From positions 1 to 64,000 of the forward strand of contig UQDP01000012.1 in the NCBI GenBank assembly GCA_900539845.1: a stretch of 64,000 nt of DNA. The letters run 5' to 3'. Below, one piece after another: positions 8,516 through 17,146 of this stretch. The notes below the pieces were generated by a model, which ran no database searches, was not told the DNA's origin, and saw only the letters and a program-made list of their open reading frames with translations. Each line of letters opens with the position of its first letter. The first letter of the stretch is position 1. The DNA comes from an uncultured Oscillospiraceae bacterium (GTDB lineage: Bacteria > Bacillota > Clostridia > Oscillospirales > Acutalibacteraceae). Both the position numbers and the translations under genes were made by a program.

Positions 8516-10069
8516 ATGAGTGTAACTGTTGCCGTTATAATAGCTGTTGTGTGCGCCCTTGTATTTTTTGCCGTGGGCTTTGTGCTTGGCTCGGTTTTCA
8601 AGCAGAAAGCAAACGAAAAAGAGATCGGTTCCGCCACACAGGAAGCAACCAAAATTATTAACGATGCCATTCAGGAGGCTGAAACAACAAAGAAAACAAG
8701 CCTTATTGAAGCAAAGGACGAAATCCATAAGCTCCGTTCGGACGCGGATAAGGAGATCCGTGAAAGAAGAAGCGAAGTGCAAAGGCAGGAAAACCGCCTG
8801 AATCAAAGAGAAGAATATCTTGATAAAAGAGCGGATTCCATTGAAGCGAAAAAAGAAAATTTAAGCCAAAAGCTTAAAGAAGCAGACGAAAAATTACTCG
8901 AAATCGATAGCATCAAGAAAAGCCAGTTTGATATGCTGGAAAAAATTTCGGGCCTTAGTCAGGAAGAGGCGAAAAAGCATCTTCTTGCATCACTTGAAGA
9001 AGAACTGGATACCGAAAAGAGCAAAAAGATCCTTGAATTTGAGCAGATGACGCGCGATCAGAGCGAAGTGCTCGCGAGGGAGATCATTGCAACCGCCATT
9101 CAAAGGTGCGCTGCGGATCACACCGCGGAGACCACGGTTTCTGTTGTCGCCCTGCCAAACGATGATATGAAAGGTAGGATCATAGGCCGTGAGGGCCGCA
9201 ATATCCGTTCAATAGAAACGATCACAGGTGTTGAGCTTATTATTGACGATACACCCGAAGCGATCACGATCAGCTCTTTTGATCCTGTCAGAAGAGAGAT
9301 CGCAAGGCTCACTCTTGAGCGCCTGATTCAGGACGGGCGTATACATCCCACCAGAATTGAGGAGATGTTTGAAAAGTCAACGCGCGAGGTAAACGCGATC
9401 ATCAAGCAGGAGGGTGAAAAAGCCGTTCTTGCCGCGAACTGCGGTTCTATCCACCCTGAGCTTGTAAAGCTGCTCGGCAAGCTGAAATACCGCACCTCAT
9501 ACGGTCAGAATGTGCTTAAGCACAGCCTTGAAGTGGCGTATATAGCAGGTCTTATGGCAGCTGAGCTGGGCGCGAACGAGAAGCTTGCCCGCCGTGCAGG
9601 TCTGCTTCACGATATCGGAAAGGCGCTCGACCACGAGATGGAGGGCTCACATATTGCCCTTGGCGTTGAGTATGCGCGCAAATATAAGGAAAACGAAGAC
9701 GTTGTGCATGCCATTCAGGCGCATCACGGTGATGTTGAGTGTAAGACGGTCGTTGCCTGTCTCGTGCAGGCGGCAGACGCTGTTTCAGCCGCAAGACCCG
9801 GCGCAAGGCGCGAAAATATCGAAAATTATATCAAGCGTCTTCAGCAGCTTGAGGAGATCTCGGAAAGCTTCCAGGGCGTTAAGAGCGCTTATGCGATTCA
9901 GGCAGGCAGGGAAGTGCGTGTTATGGTATGCCCCGAAACGGTTTCCGATGAAAAAATGCCTTATATCGCGCACGAGATAGCCAAAAAGATCGAGAGCGAG
10001 CTGGAATATCCCGGTCAGATCAAGGTCAATATTATACGTGAATCACGTGCCAGCGATGTTGCAAAATAA
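8516..10069 (+). CDS. rny: Ribonuclease Y
   Basis: This 517-residue protein has an N-terminal membrane helix (about 3-25), a long charged coiled coil (about 30-200), a KH RNA-binding domain (motif [15 protein letters not shown], about 222-236) and an HD domain with [10 protein letters not shown] and [12 protein letters not shown]. RNase Y is the membrane-bound endoribonuclease that starts mRNA decay in most Firmicutes. I place the start at ATG 8516, eight bases after AAGGAGG (8501-8507). The GTG at 8507 lies inside that ribosome site and cannot be the start. A terminator follows directly. Confidence 0.97.
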   Translation: MSVTVAVIIAVVCALVFFAVGFVLGSVFKQKANEKEIGSATQEATKIINDAIQEAETTKKTSLIEAKDEIHKLRSDADKEIRERRSEVQRQENRLNQREEYLDKRADSIEAKKENLSQKLKEADEKLLEIDSIKKSQFDMLEKISGLSQEEAKKHLLASLEEELDTEKSKKILEFEQMTRDQSEVLAREIIATAIQRCAADHTAETTVSVVALPNDDMKGRIIGREGRNIRSIETITGVELIIDDTPEAITISSFDPVRREIARLTLERLIQDGRIHPTRIEEMFEKSTREVNAIIKQEGEKAVLAANCGSIHPELVKLLGKLKYRTSYGQNVLKHSLEVAYIAGLMAAELGANEKLARRAGLLHDIGKALDHEMEGSHIALGVEYARKYKENEDVVHAIQAHHGDVECKTVVACLVQAADAVSAARPGARRENIENYIKRLQQLEEISESFQGVKSAYAIQAGREVRVMVCPETVSDEKMPYIAHEIAKKIESELEYPGQIKVNIIRESRASDVAK

Positions 10070-10088
10070 TTTATGATGTTTTATAATA

Positions 10089-10123
10089 ACGGTATCCTAA
10101 GCTGTGGATACCGTTATTTTTTT
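10089..10123 (+). terminator. Rho-independent terminator of rny
   Basis: AACGGTATCC and GGATACCGTT form a 10-bp stem around a short loop, followed by ATTTTTTTC. It lies about 20 bases after the rny stop. Confidence 0.85.
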
Positions 10124-10136
10124 CGGAGGTGATTTT

Positions 10137-10427
10137 GTGGTAAGGCATATCGTGTGCTTTAAGCTTGCGGACAACAGTGAAGCGGCAAAAAAAGAAGCCG
10201 CTCAAAGGCTGCTTTCGATGAAAGGAAAAGTGGATCTTATCAAAGAGATAGAAGTGGGCACGGATTTTTTGGGCTCGCAAAGGTCGTATGACGTTATTCT
10301 GCAGGTTGTTTTGGAAAGCAGAGAAGCCCTTGAGGCATATCAGAAGGATGAGTATCACTGTTCGTATGTAAAGACTTATATGCACGAAAAGGCACAGGCG
10401 TCCGTTTCTGTGGATTATGAATTTTAA
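10137..10427 (+). CDS. Dabb-domain (stress-responsive alpha-beta barrel) protein
   Basis: This 96-residue protein matches the small ferredoxin-fold Dabb family: it opens VVRHIVCFKL, contains a conserved middle helix, and ends with the HxxYV-like segment YHCSYVKTYMHEK. Family members form dimeric barrels; most have no known role. The start is the GTG at 10137 because CGGAGGTGAT precedes it by about 5 bases. An in-frame ATG at 10104 lies inside the rny terminator stem and is rejected. It is probably read by leaky transcription past that terminator or from a promoter I cannot see. A terminator follows 50 bases after its stop. Confidence 0.8.
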   Translation: MVRHIVCFKLADNSEAAKKEAAQRLLSMKGKVDLIKEIEVGTDFLGSQRSYDVILQVVLESREALEAYQKDEYHCSYVKTYMHEKAQASVSVDYEF

Positions 10428-10477
10428 AACAAATTTTGCTGGTTTGTCAGGTATGATATTTGGATAAATTCACTAAA

Positions 10478-10504
10478 GATACCAATATAATATTGGTATC
10501 TTTT
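10478..10504 (+). terminator. Rho-independent terminator before the polysaccharide locus
   Basis: A perfect 10-bp stem, GATACCAATA (10478-10487) and TATTGGTATC (10491-10500), with a 3-base loop is followed by TTTTCCTTTT. Confidence 0.8.
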
Positions 10505-10527
10505 CCTTTTATATTTTGATATTTGAG

Positions 10528-10556
10528 TTGATTAAGAAAATACTGTATGTTATAAT
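10528..10556 (+). promoter_or_regulatory. Sigma-A promoter of the polysaccharide operon
   Basis: TTGATT (10528-10533) and TATAAT (10551-10556) are 17 bases apart. The inferred leader is about 55 bases and very AT-rich. No further promoter or strong terminator is evident until 25251, so about 14.6 kb may be one transcript. Confidence 0.75.
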
Positions 10557-10617
10557 TAACATATATATCAATAATATATTATTTTATACTAATAAAAGCT
10601 AATTTGAGGAATTAAGT

Positions 10618-11394
10618 ATGGAAAATAAAGAAAAGGAAATAGAAGTAGATTTAGGAAAAGTATTTCATATGCTGAGAAAAAGAATCATCTTTATTATTCT
10701 CGGCACTCTTATAACGGCCGTTCTGGCGGGATGTATCACTGAATTTTTTATCAGTCCCAAATATTCCACATCCTGTACCCTGTATGTTTACAGTAATTCG
10801 GACAGAGTAAGCACCGATTCTTCGATAGCGTCGGGAGAGATCACGGCTTCCCAGCAGCTTGTAAATACATATATCGTCGTTCTGGAAAGTGATACGGTTA
10901 TGGATGCTGTTATCAAGGAGCTCGGACTGAATGTCACCTCTTCTCAGCTCCGCAGTCTAGTATCCTGCGAACAGATAAACGAAACGGAGATATTCCGGGT
11001 TACCGTAACGACCCAGAATGCCGCGCTTTCTGCCGACATTGCAAATGCCATTGCCGATATAGCGCCGGATGCTATTGTTGACACGATCAAGGCAGGCGGT
11101 GTAAGCGTTATAGATTATGCCAAGGTCCCGTCTTCTCCGTCTTCTCCGAATTTCGTGCGTAATGTTGCAATAGGTGCCGCTGTCGGACTCGCGGTAACAT
11201 TCATCGCATTCTTTGTCTATGAGCTGTTTGATACAACGATAACCAATGAGAAAGATCTTGAAAGAGAATTTGAAGTGCCGGTTCTTGGCAGTATACCAAG
11301 GCTTATACCGTCCTCTCCGAAAACGGAGAGTGCAGTAACTCCGCCGGAGAATCCTCCGGCAGCTTCAGACGGCAGAAAGGGAGGTAAGCTGTAA
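10618..11394 (+). CDS. Polysaccharide chain-length regulator / BY-kinase modulator (Wzz, CpsC/YveK-type)
   Basis: The 258-residue protein has two membrane helices (about 21-45 and 177-200) flanking an extracellular Wzz-type domain. The proline-rich turn before the second helix, KVPSSPSSPNF, is typical. Firmicute CpsC proteins recruit and activate a separate cytoplasmic tyrosine kinase and set polymer length. Its last codon overlaps the start of the kinase gene by one base, as expected for such a pair. It is the first gene of the locus; GAGGAA precedes the ATG. Confidence 0.9.
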   Translation: MENKEKEIEVDLGKVFHMLRKRIIFIILGTLITAVLAGCITEFFISPKYSTSCTLYVYSNSDRVSTDSSIASGEITASQQLVNTYIVVLESDTVMDAVIKELGLNVTSSQLRSLVSCEQINETEIFRVTVTTQNAALSADIANAIADIAPDAIVDTIKAGGVSVIDYAKVPSSPSSPNFVRNVAIGAAVGLAVTFIAFFVYELFDTTITNEKDLEREFEVPVLGSIPRLIPSSPKTESAVTPPENPPAASDGRKGGKL

Positions 11395-12152
11395 TGTCTT
11401 TGTTTAATAAAAAGAGAAAGAAAGATTCCGCTACAAAATCTTTTTCCAGAGAAGATATAAAAAAAATACTCGGCACGGAATCTCCGTTCGTCGTTAAAGA
11501 AGCTTACTCGGCTATAAGAACAAATCTGCTGTTTATGCAGAAGGGAGAAAAATGCCCTGTATTTATTGTGACAAGTCCCACTGCAAATAACGGTAAAACG
11601 ATCAACAGTATAAATCTTGCTATTTCCTTTGCGCAGATGGGAAAGAAAACGCTGCTTATAGATGCGGATATGCGTAATCCCACTATCCATAGAATGTTTT
11701 CCATACCTGTTAAAAACGGTCTGTCCGAAATATTAGCCGGCCTTACGGATAATATAACCGTGTCAAAAACGGAAATAGAAAATCTTTCCGTTCTGACGGG
11801 CGGCAAAATACCTCCGAATCCGGCAGAATTGATTTCTTCTTCAAGAATGGATAAGCTGCTTGAATTCGTAAAAGACCATTATGACTGCGTATTCATAGAT
11901 ACTCCGCCTGTGAATCTTGTTACGGACGCAACTGTGTTTGCGCAGAAGACCACAGGATATATTCTTATTGTAAAAGCGAATGTGAGCGATACGGCTGATG
12001 TGAAAATAGCAGTCTCGAGCCTTGAGAATATCGGCGGCAATATTCTCGGATTCGTTCTGAATGATGTTACCACCGGAAGAAACGGATATTATTCATATTA
12101 CAAGAGATACGGTTATAAATACAAATATTCATACGGCTACGGATATAAATAA
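11394..12152 (+). CDS. Bacterial tyrosine kinase of the CpsD/CapB type
   Basis: The 252-residue protein is a P-loop BY-kinase. The Walker A region reads SPTANNGKT, less usual than the PGEGKS/T form but with GKT kept. Walker A' is LLIDADMRNP and Walker B is VFIDTPP. The C terminus is an extreme tyrosine cluster: 11 of the last 21 residues are Tyr, the site of trans-autophosphorylation. It works with the membrane partner encoded directly upstream to control polymerisation and export of the polysaccharide. Confidence 0.92.
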   Translation: MSLFNKKRKKDSATKSFSREDIKKILGTESPFVVKEAYSAIRTNLLFMQKGEKCPVFIVTSPTANNGKTINSINLAISFAQMGKKTLLIDADMRNPTIHRMFSIPVKNGLSEILAGLTDNITVSKTEIENLSVLTGGKIPPNPAELISSSRMDKLLEFVKDHYDCVFIDTPPVNLVTDATVFAQKTTGYILIVKANVSDTADVKIAVSSLENIGGNILGFVLNDVTTGRNGYYSYYKRYGYKYKYSYGYGYK

Positions 12153-12179
12153 ACATAATTCTTAAGGGTTGCGAGAAAA

Positions 12180-13685
12180 ATGAAAAAAAGAAAAGCTATC
12201 CAGCTTTTGATGGAATTTGTTGTGGATTTTTCATCCCTGCTTTTAGCAAACGCCGTTTCATTCGTGTTTTGCTGCATAATACATAAAATTCCCGATGTTA
12301 CGGTGCGCTCGTTTTTTGTTTACCTGATTTTGTTGACATTGTCTTTCTGCGTAATATTCTTTGGATTTTCTGTTTCAATGGATCTGAGTATAAGAAACAG
12401 AACAAGAGAGCTTTTTGCCGTTTTGAGAAACTGTTTGCTCATCTATATGACCTTAACAGTTATGCTCGTACTTACAAGAAGCGATTTCCTAAACGGCAGA
12501 TACATGCTCGTTATTTCCCTTATGCTGTTTATCGTGTTTTCCGGGATAAACAGATATATATCAAAGCGGTTGCTTATACGCGGATTTTCAAAATCAGATA
12601 TGGTCAGCCTAACGGGTGTCATAACCGTGAGCGAAAGAGCGGAAGGACTTATTGAACGTCTTCAGGAGGACTGGACAAAAAAAATTAAAGGCGTTGCCGT
12701 GCTTGACGCTGAAAAAAGCAGCGCAGGCTATGTGCTTGGAGGCAATCTTGCAGCAAGTCATCAAAACAGCTCCGTAAAGACCGTCTCCGCCAAAACGGCG
12801 ATCAAATCTGTTAAAGACGTGCCTGTGGTTGCAAATGATGACGATGTAATCGATTGGGTGCGCGGCGCGTCACTTGATGAAGTCTATATAAATGTTCCTT
12901 ATGATTATACACACAATGTTTCCGATCTGGCCGAGGAAATAGAGAGTATGGGAATCATTGTGCATATAAATCTTCCCACTCTCGAAAATCTTGTTGAAAA
13001 CAGCGCATTTAACAATGTTGAATGCACGATGACTGCCGGCTATCCCACTGCAACTCTTACGGCGTCACGTCAGCTTACGCTGTCTGCCACTGTATTTAAA
13101 AGAATAGGAGATATAATCGGAGGACTTGTAGGCAGCATATTATCGCTGCCGATCATTCTTATTGTTGCTGTTCCGCTTCTGATAGAATCTCCCGGTCCGC
13201 TGATCTTTAAGCAGCAGAGGATAGGAAAGAACGGGCGCGTATTTAATATATATAAGCTTCGTTCCATGTATGTTGACGCAGAACAGCGGAAAAAAGAGCT
13301 GATGGCGGACAATCAGATGGACGGGTTTATGTTTAAAATGGAAAATGACCCGAGAATAACCAAAGTCGGCAGATTTATAAGGAAAACAAGTATTGATGAA
13401 CTGCCCCAGTTCTGGAATGTTCTGAAAGGGGATATGAGCCTTGTGGGTACACGGCCGCCGACGGTCGATGAGTTTGAGCAGTATGAGAGCCACCATAAGC
13501 GCCGCCTTTCTATGAGACCCGGAATAACAGGTCTGTGGCAGGTGAGCGGAAGGTCTCAAATAACGGATTTTGAAGATGTTGTGCGTCTGGACTGCGAGTA
13601 TATAGATAATTGGAGCGCATGGCTCGATATAAAGATCCTTTTAAAAACTGTGGGTGTTGTCCTCAGGAGGCGCGGCGCTGAATGA
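12180..13685 (+). CDS. Polyprenyl-phosphate hexose-1-phosphate transferase (initiating sugar transferase)
   Basis: This 501-residue protein has four N-terminal membrane helices (about 8-130), a CoA-binding-like central domain (about 140-285) and a C-terminal phosphoglycosyl transferase domain after a fifth hydrophobic segment (about 310-335). Signatures are IFKQQRIGKNGRVF, KLRSM, TSIDELPQ and LVGTRPP. It should place the first sugar phosphate on undecaprenyl phosphate at the inner face of the membrane. The sugar cannot be told from sequence. It overlaps the next gene by four bases. Confidence 0.92.
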   Translation: MKKRKAIQLLMEFVVDFSSLLLANAVSFVFCCIIHKIPDVTVRSFFVYLILLTLSFCVIFFGFSVSMDLSIRNRTRELFAVLRNCLLIYMTLTVMLVLTRSDFLNGRYMLVISLMLFIVFSGINRYISKRLLIRGFSKSDMVSLTGVITVSERAEGLIERLQEDWTKKIKGVAVLDAEKSSAGYVLGGNLAASHQNSSVKTVSAKTAIKSVKDVPVVANDDDVIDWVRGASLDEVYINVPYDYTHNVSDLAEEIESMGIIVHINLPTLENLVENSAFNNVECTMTAGYPTATLTASRQLTLSATVFKRIGDIIGGLVGSILSLPIILIVAVPLLIESPGPLIFKQQRIGKNGRVFNIYKLRSMYVDAEQRKKELMADNQMDGFMFKMENDPRITKVGRFIRKTSIDELPQFWNVLKGDMSLVGTRPPTVDEFEQYESHHKRRLSMRPGITGLWQVSGRSQITDFEDVVRLDCEYIDNWSAWLDIKILLKTVGVVLRRRGAE

Positions 13686-14839
13686 TGGAGAAGTCTGGTT
13701 TGAAAATCGCCATGATAGGGCACAAGCGCGTTCCGTCGCGGGAGGGCGGAGTGGAAATCGTTGTTGAAGAGCTTTCTCGGCGTATGGCGTGCCTCGGCAA
13801 CAAGGTGGATGTCTATAACCGCAGCGGCAGCCATGTTTCCGGCAGCGCATTCGACAGCATCGGTTCCGAATTACCCGAAAATATCAGGGTTATAACGATC
13901 CCAACGCCTGAGAATAAAACGCTCAATGCTTTTGTTTACAGCTTTTTGGCATCCTTGCGCGCGCTTTTCGGTAGGTATGATGTGATACATTTTCATGCGG
14001 AAGGTCCTGCCGCTATGTGCTTTTTGCCGAAGCTGTTCGGAATACGTACGGTTGTTACTATTCACGGTTTGGACTGGCAGCGTTCAAAATGGGGCGGATT
14101 TGCGTCAAAATATCTTAAATTCGGCGAGAAGACCGCCGCGCGCTGTGCGGATGAGATTATCGTGTTGTCAGATGCTGTGAGAGACTATTTTAAGAAAGAA
14201 TACGGCAGAAACACCGTTTATATACCAAACGGAATCACGCAGCCGGACTTTGAGGACATCGCCGAAGCAGGCGAAAAATACGGCCTTAAAAAAGACAGAT
14301 ATATTCTTTATTTGGGCAGGATCGTTCCTGAAAAGGGAATTCACTATCTGATCGAGGCCTATTCGGATATGAAAACCGATATGCCGCTCGTTATTGCCGG
14401 CGGTTCGAGCCATTCGGAGGAATATTTCGCTCGGCTGAAACGATCTGCTGAAGGAAAAAATATAATCTTTACTGATTTTGTGCAGGGAAGAATGCTCCGT
14501 GAGCTGTATTCAAACGCTTATCTTTATGTTTTGCCAAGCGATCTTGAGGGTATGCCTATCAGTTTGCTGGAAGCTATGAGCTATTCCAACTGCTGTCTTA
14601 CTTCGGATATACCCGAATGTACGCAGGTGTGCGGCGAAAACGCGGTTTATTTCAGGAAAAGCAGCGTTGCTGATCTGAAAAACAAGCTGGAATATCTTAT
14701 AAAAAACAGTGACACGGTTTTAGAGTACAAAAGCCGTGCGCACGACTATATAATTTCAAAATACAGCTGGGATGATGTCGTGAACAGGACCCTGGCGTTA
14801 TACAGGGGTGAACCGCTTGAAAATACTGATAGTAAATAA
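13682..14839 (+). CDS. Glycosyltransferase family 4 (DUF1972-type N terminus)
   Basis: The 385-residue protein has a GT-B fold. The N terminus, IGHKRVPSREGGVEIVVEELSR, split into its parts GHKRVPSREGG and VEELSRRM, resembles the DUF1972 group of rhamnosyl- and mannosyltransferases. The C-terminal half carries LYLGRIVPEKGIHYLIEAY and LPSDLEGMPISLLEAM with the EX7E-type motif. It is probably cytoplasmic and adds one sugar to the lipid-linked repeat unit. AGGAGG precedes the ATGATG start; either codon may be used. It overlaps the next gene. Confidence 0.87.
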   Translation: MMEKSGLKIAMIGHKRVPSREGGVEIVVEELSRRMACLGNKVDVYNRSGSHVSGSAFDSIGSELPENIRVITIPTPENKTLNAFVYSFLASLRALFGRYDVIHFHAEGPAAMCFLPKLFGIRTVVTIHGLDWQRSKWGGFASKYLKFGEKTAARCADEIIVLSDAVRDYFKKEYGRNTVYIPNGITQPDFEDIAEAGEKYGLKKDRYILYLGRIVPEKGIHYLIEAYSDMKTDMPLVIAGGSSHSEEYFARLKRSAEGKNIIFTDFVQGRMLRELYSNAYLYVLPSDLEGMPISLLEAMSYSNCCLTSDIPECTQVCGENAVYFRKSSVADLKNKLEYLIKNSDTVLEYKSRAHDYIISKYSWDDVVNRTLALYRGEPLENTDSK

Positions 14840-16001
14840 GTTTCTTTACCCTAACGGCGGCTCGGAAACATATATATTCAAAATCGGCGAGTGGTTAAAA
14901 GCTGCCGGTCACGAAGTTCAGTATTTCGGAATGGAGCATAAGGGCAGGATCGTCGGAAATGACGCAGGAATGTATACCAAAGATATGGATTTTCACGGCG
15001 GCTCGGTGTTATCAAAGCTGTCTTATCCTGTAAAAACAATTTATTCGTCAGAAGCAAAGAAAAAGATGCTTGCCGTGCTGCGTGATTTCGCTCCCGATGC
15101 AGTGCATCTCAATAACTTCAATTATCAGCTTACGCCGAGTGTAATAAGCGCGGTCAAGGCATATGAAAAGGAATGCGGCAGAAAAGTCAGGATCATTTAT
15201 ACGGCTCATGATTATCAGCTTGTATGCCCGAATCATATGATGATGACCCCCTCCGGCGAAATCTGTGAGAAATGCGCAGGCGGCGAATTTCTCAACTGTT
15301 TTAAAAATTCCTGTATACATTCCTCAAAAATCAAAAGCGTTATAGGCTCTGCCGAGGGATATTTTTGGAAATATAAGAATATTTACTCGTACATAGACAC
15401 GGTTATTTGCCCAACGGCGTTCATGGAATCAAAGATTCACCTGAATCCGATGTTCAGCGGCAAAACAAAAGTGCTTTATAATTTTATAGATCCTGTTGAT
15501 AAAAAACAGACCGAGAAAGAGAACTATGTGCTTTATTTCGGCAGATACAGCGCGGAAAAGGGTATTGAAACGATCATTGCCGCTGAAGACATTGATTTTA
15601 TCTGCGCCGGATCAGGTCCTATGGAGAGCGAACTTGATCAATGCCCGCATGTCAAGAATGTGGGCTTTAAAAGCGGAAAAGAATTGGAAATGCTTATAAG
15701 GAAAGCGCGCTGTTCGGTTTATCCGAGTATCTGGTATGAAAACTGTCCGTTTTCCGTTATGGAAAGCATTTCATACGGTACACCTGTCATTGGCGCTGAT
15801 ATAGGCGGAATACCTGAACTGGTTGAGGACGGAAAAACAGGATTTCTGTTTGAACCCGGCAACAGCTCAGACTTTGCCGAAAAAATCAAAAGGCTGCTCA
15901 CGGATGACGAGCTGGCGGCAGAGATGAGCGAAAACGGTTTGAAAAAGGATTTCACAAGCGTTTCACAATATTGTGAAAAACTTCTTGAGATTTATAAATA
16001 A
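14817..16001 (+). CDS. Glycosyltransferase family 4
   Basis: A GT-B enzyme of about 394 residues opening LKILIVNKFLYPNGGSE, with C-terminal motifs LYFGRYSAEKGIETI and PSIWYENCPFSVMES and then GTPVIGADIGGIPEL. It likely transfers one sugar of the repeat unit from a nucleotide donor. The central segment holds four cysteines (EICEKCAGGEFLNC and a following NSC) found in several members of this group. I chose TTG at 14817: AGGGGTG lies 6 bases ahead and the protein then begins MKILIVNKF. A GTG at 14808 falls inside that ribosome site. The start overlaps the upstream gene by 23 bases. Confidence 0.85.
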   Translation: MKILIVNKFLYPNGGSETYIFKIGEWLKAAGHEVQYFGMEHKGRIVGNDAGMYTKDMDFHGGSVLSKLSYPVKTIYSSEAKKKMLAVLRDFAPDAVHLNNFNYQLTPSVISAVKAYEKECGRKVRIIYTAHDYQLVCPNHMMMTPSGEICEKCAGGEFLNCFKNSCIHSSKIKSVIGSAEGYFWKYKNIYSYIDTVICPTAFMESKIHLNPMFSGKTKVLYNFIDPVDKKQTEKENYVLYFGRYSAEKGIETIIAAEDIDFICAGSGPMESELDQCPHVKNVGFKSGKELEMLIRKARCSVYPSIWYENCPFSVMESISYGTPVIGADIGGIPELVEDGKTGFLFEPGNSSDFAEKIKRLLTDDELAAEMSENGLKKDFTSVSQYCEKLLEIYK

Positions 16002-16011
16002 ATGTGATTTT

Positions 16012-17064
16012 ATGGAAACTGCTGTAAAAAAGAAATATTTTGATGAACTCAATGTTTTTAGAGCATTGATAATCGTATGGGTGGTTATAGGTCATTCCTT
16101 CAGCCCGGATGAAAGCGTAACGGGATTTTTGTATCATTATGCATATTCGTTTCATATGAGCGCGTTTTTTATGCTCAGCGGTCTGCTGTTTTTTCCGAAA
16201 TTAAGCAGGATCGGCAGCGTTAAGGATGCTGTTGTTACGGTGTGGGACAGATTTAAGCGCCTTATGGTTCCGTATTTTGTTTATACGGTAATTACATATG
16301 TTTTAAAGCTGATATTCAGTGAATATGCGTATAACGAATTATCTTCCAACATTATCGTTGACACGCTGATTTGCAGAAATAATCCCAACGGCGGTATATG
16401 GTTCCTTTATGCGCTGTTTGTGCTTAGCATGATCGCCGTATTGGTTTGTCGGATACCCGTATGGATATCGTTTATCATTTCTGCGGCTTTAAAGGCGTTA
16501 TCGGTTGCTGTCTTGATCAATATCCCAATCGTAGGCTTTATTTGTCAATATTCATTTTATTTCTTTGCCGGCTTACTGTTGTTCCAATATTACGCTGCAA
16601 TAAGCGAAAAGCTAAACAGATTTGTAAGCGGAAAAAAAGGAAAAAGCATTGTTTTGATACTTTGCATGGTTCTTCTTGCCGCTTCTTTTGCTGTAGTCGG
16701 TTTGTTGCACAACCGTAAAATATATGATTATCTTACTGTGCCGGTAACTCTTTTGGGTATATTTACCTGGTATATTGTTTCGTTTGCAGTATGTTCCTTT
16801 AAATTTGCAAAGAAACCCGCTATGATCATCGGAAATTACGGAATGGATATATATGTTATTGGCTATTTCGTGCAGATCTCAATACGTGTTATTTTGGGAA
16901 CTATGCTCGGCCTGCCGTATCCTCTGTACGCAACCATGATGTTTTTGTTCGGGCTTTTCCTGCCCATTCCGATTTCAAAATATATCATAAGAAAAGTCGG
17001 AATACTCAGAGCTGTTTTTCTGGGTGAATTTCCGAAAAAGAAGAAATCTGTTGAAAAAATTTAA
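16012..17064 (+). CDS. Acyltransferase 3 family membrane protein
   Basis: About 350 residues with some ten hydrophobic segments. The N terminus, FDELNVFRALIIVWVVIGHS, carries the conserved R and H (RALxxxxVVxxH) of acyltransferase-3/OafA/WecH proteins. Such proteins add O-acetyl or similar groups to polysaccharides. The ATG at 16012 has no strong ribosome site; a GTG at 15973 would overlap the upstream gene and add 13 residues that do not look like the family. Codon use is somewhat more AT-rich than in the glycosyltransferases before it. Confidence 0.85.
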   Translation: METAVKKKYFDELNVFRALIIVWVVIGHSFSPDESVTGFLYHYAYSFHMSAFFMLSGLLFFPKLSRIGSVKDAVVTVWDRFKRLMVPYFVYTVITYVLKLIFSEYAYNELSSNIIVDTLICRNNPNGGIWFLYALFVLSMIAVLVCRIPVWISFIISAALKALSVAVLINIPIVGFICQYSFYFFAGLLLFQYYAAISEKLNRFVSGKKGKSIVLILCMVLLAASFAVVGLLHNRKIYDYLTVPVTLLGIFTWYIVSFAVCSFKFAKKPAMIIGNYGMDIYVIGYFVQISIRVILGTMLGLPYPLYATMMFLFGLFLPIPISKYIIRKVGILRAVFLGEFPKKKKSVEKI

Positions 17065-17085
17065 ACGGATCAGCCCGGTAATTTA

Positions 17086-17103
17086 GCGCCGCAGACGGCG
17101 TTT
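17086..17103 (+). terminator. Weak hairpin between acyltransferase and radical SAM genes
   Basis: CGCCG/CGGCG (17087-17091 and 17096-17100) with a 4-base loop is followed by TTTAAAATC. The stem is short, so it may attenuate but not end the operon transcript. Confidence 0.3.
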
Positions 17104-17146
17104 AAAATCATTTGCTGTGTGCGGAATTTATAAAGAAGGTAAAAAT

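Noticed and set aside
10104..10136. ATG at 10104 as start of the Dabb gene
   Set aside because: It falls inside the rny terminator stem and its added residues are not family-like. The GTG at 10137 has a strong ribosome site.
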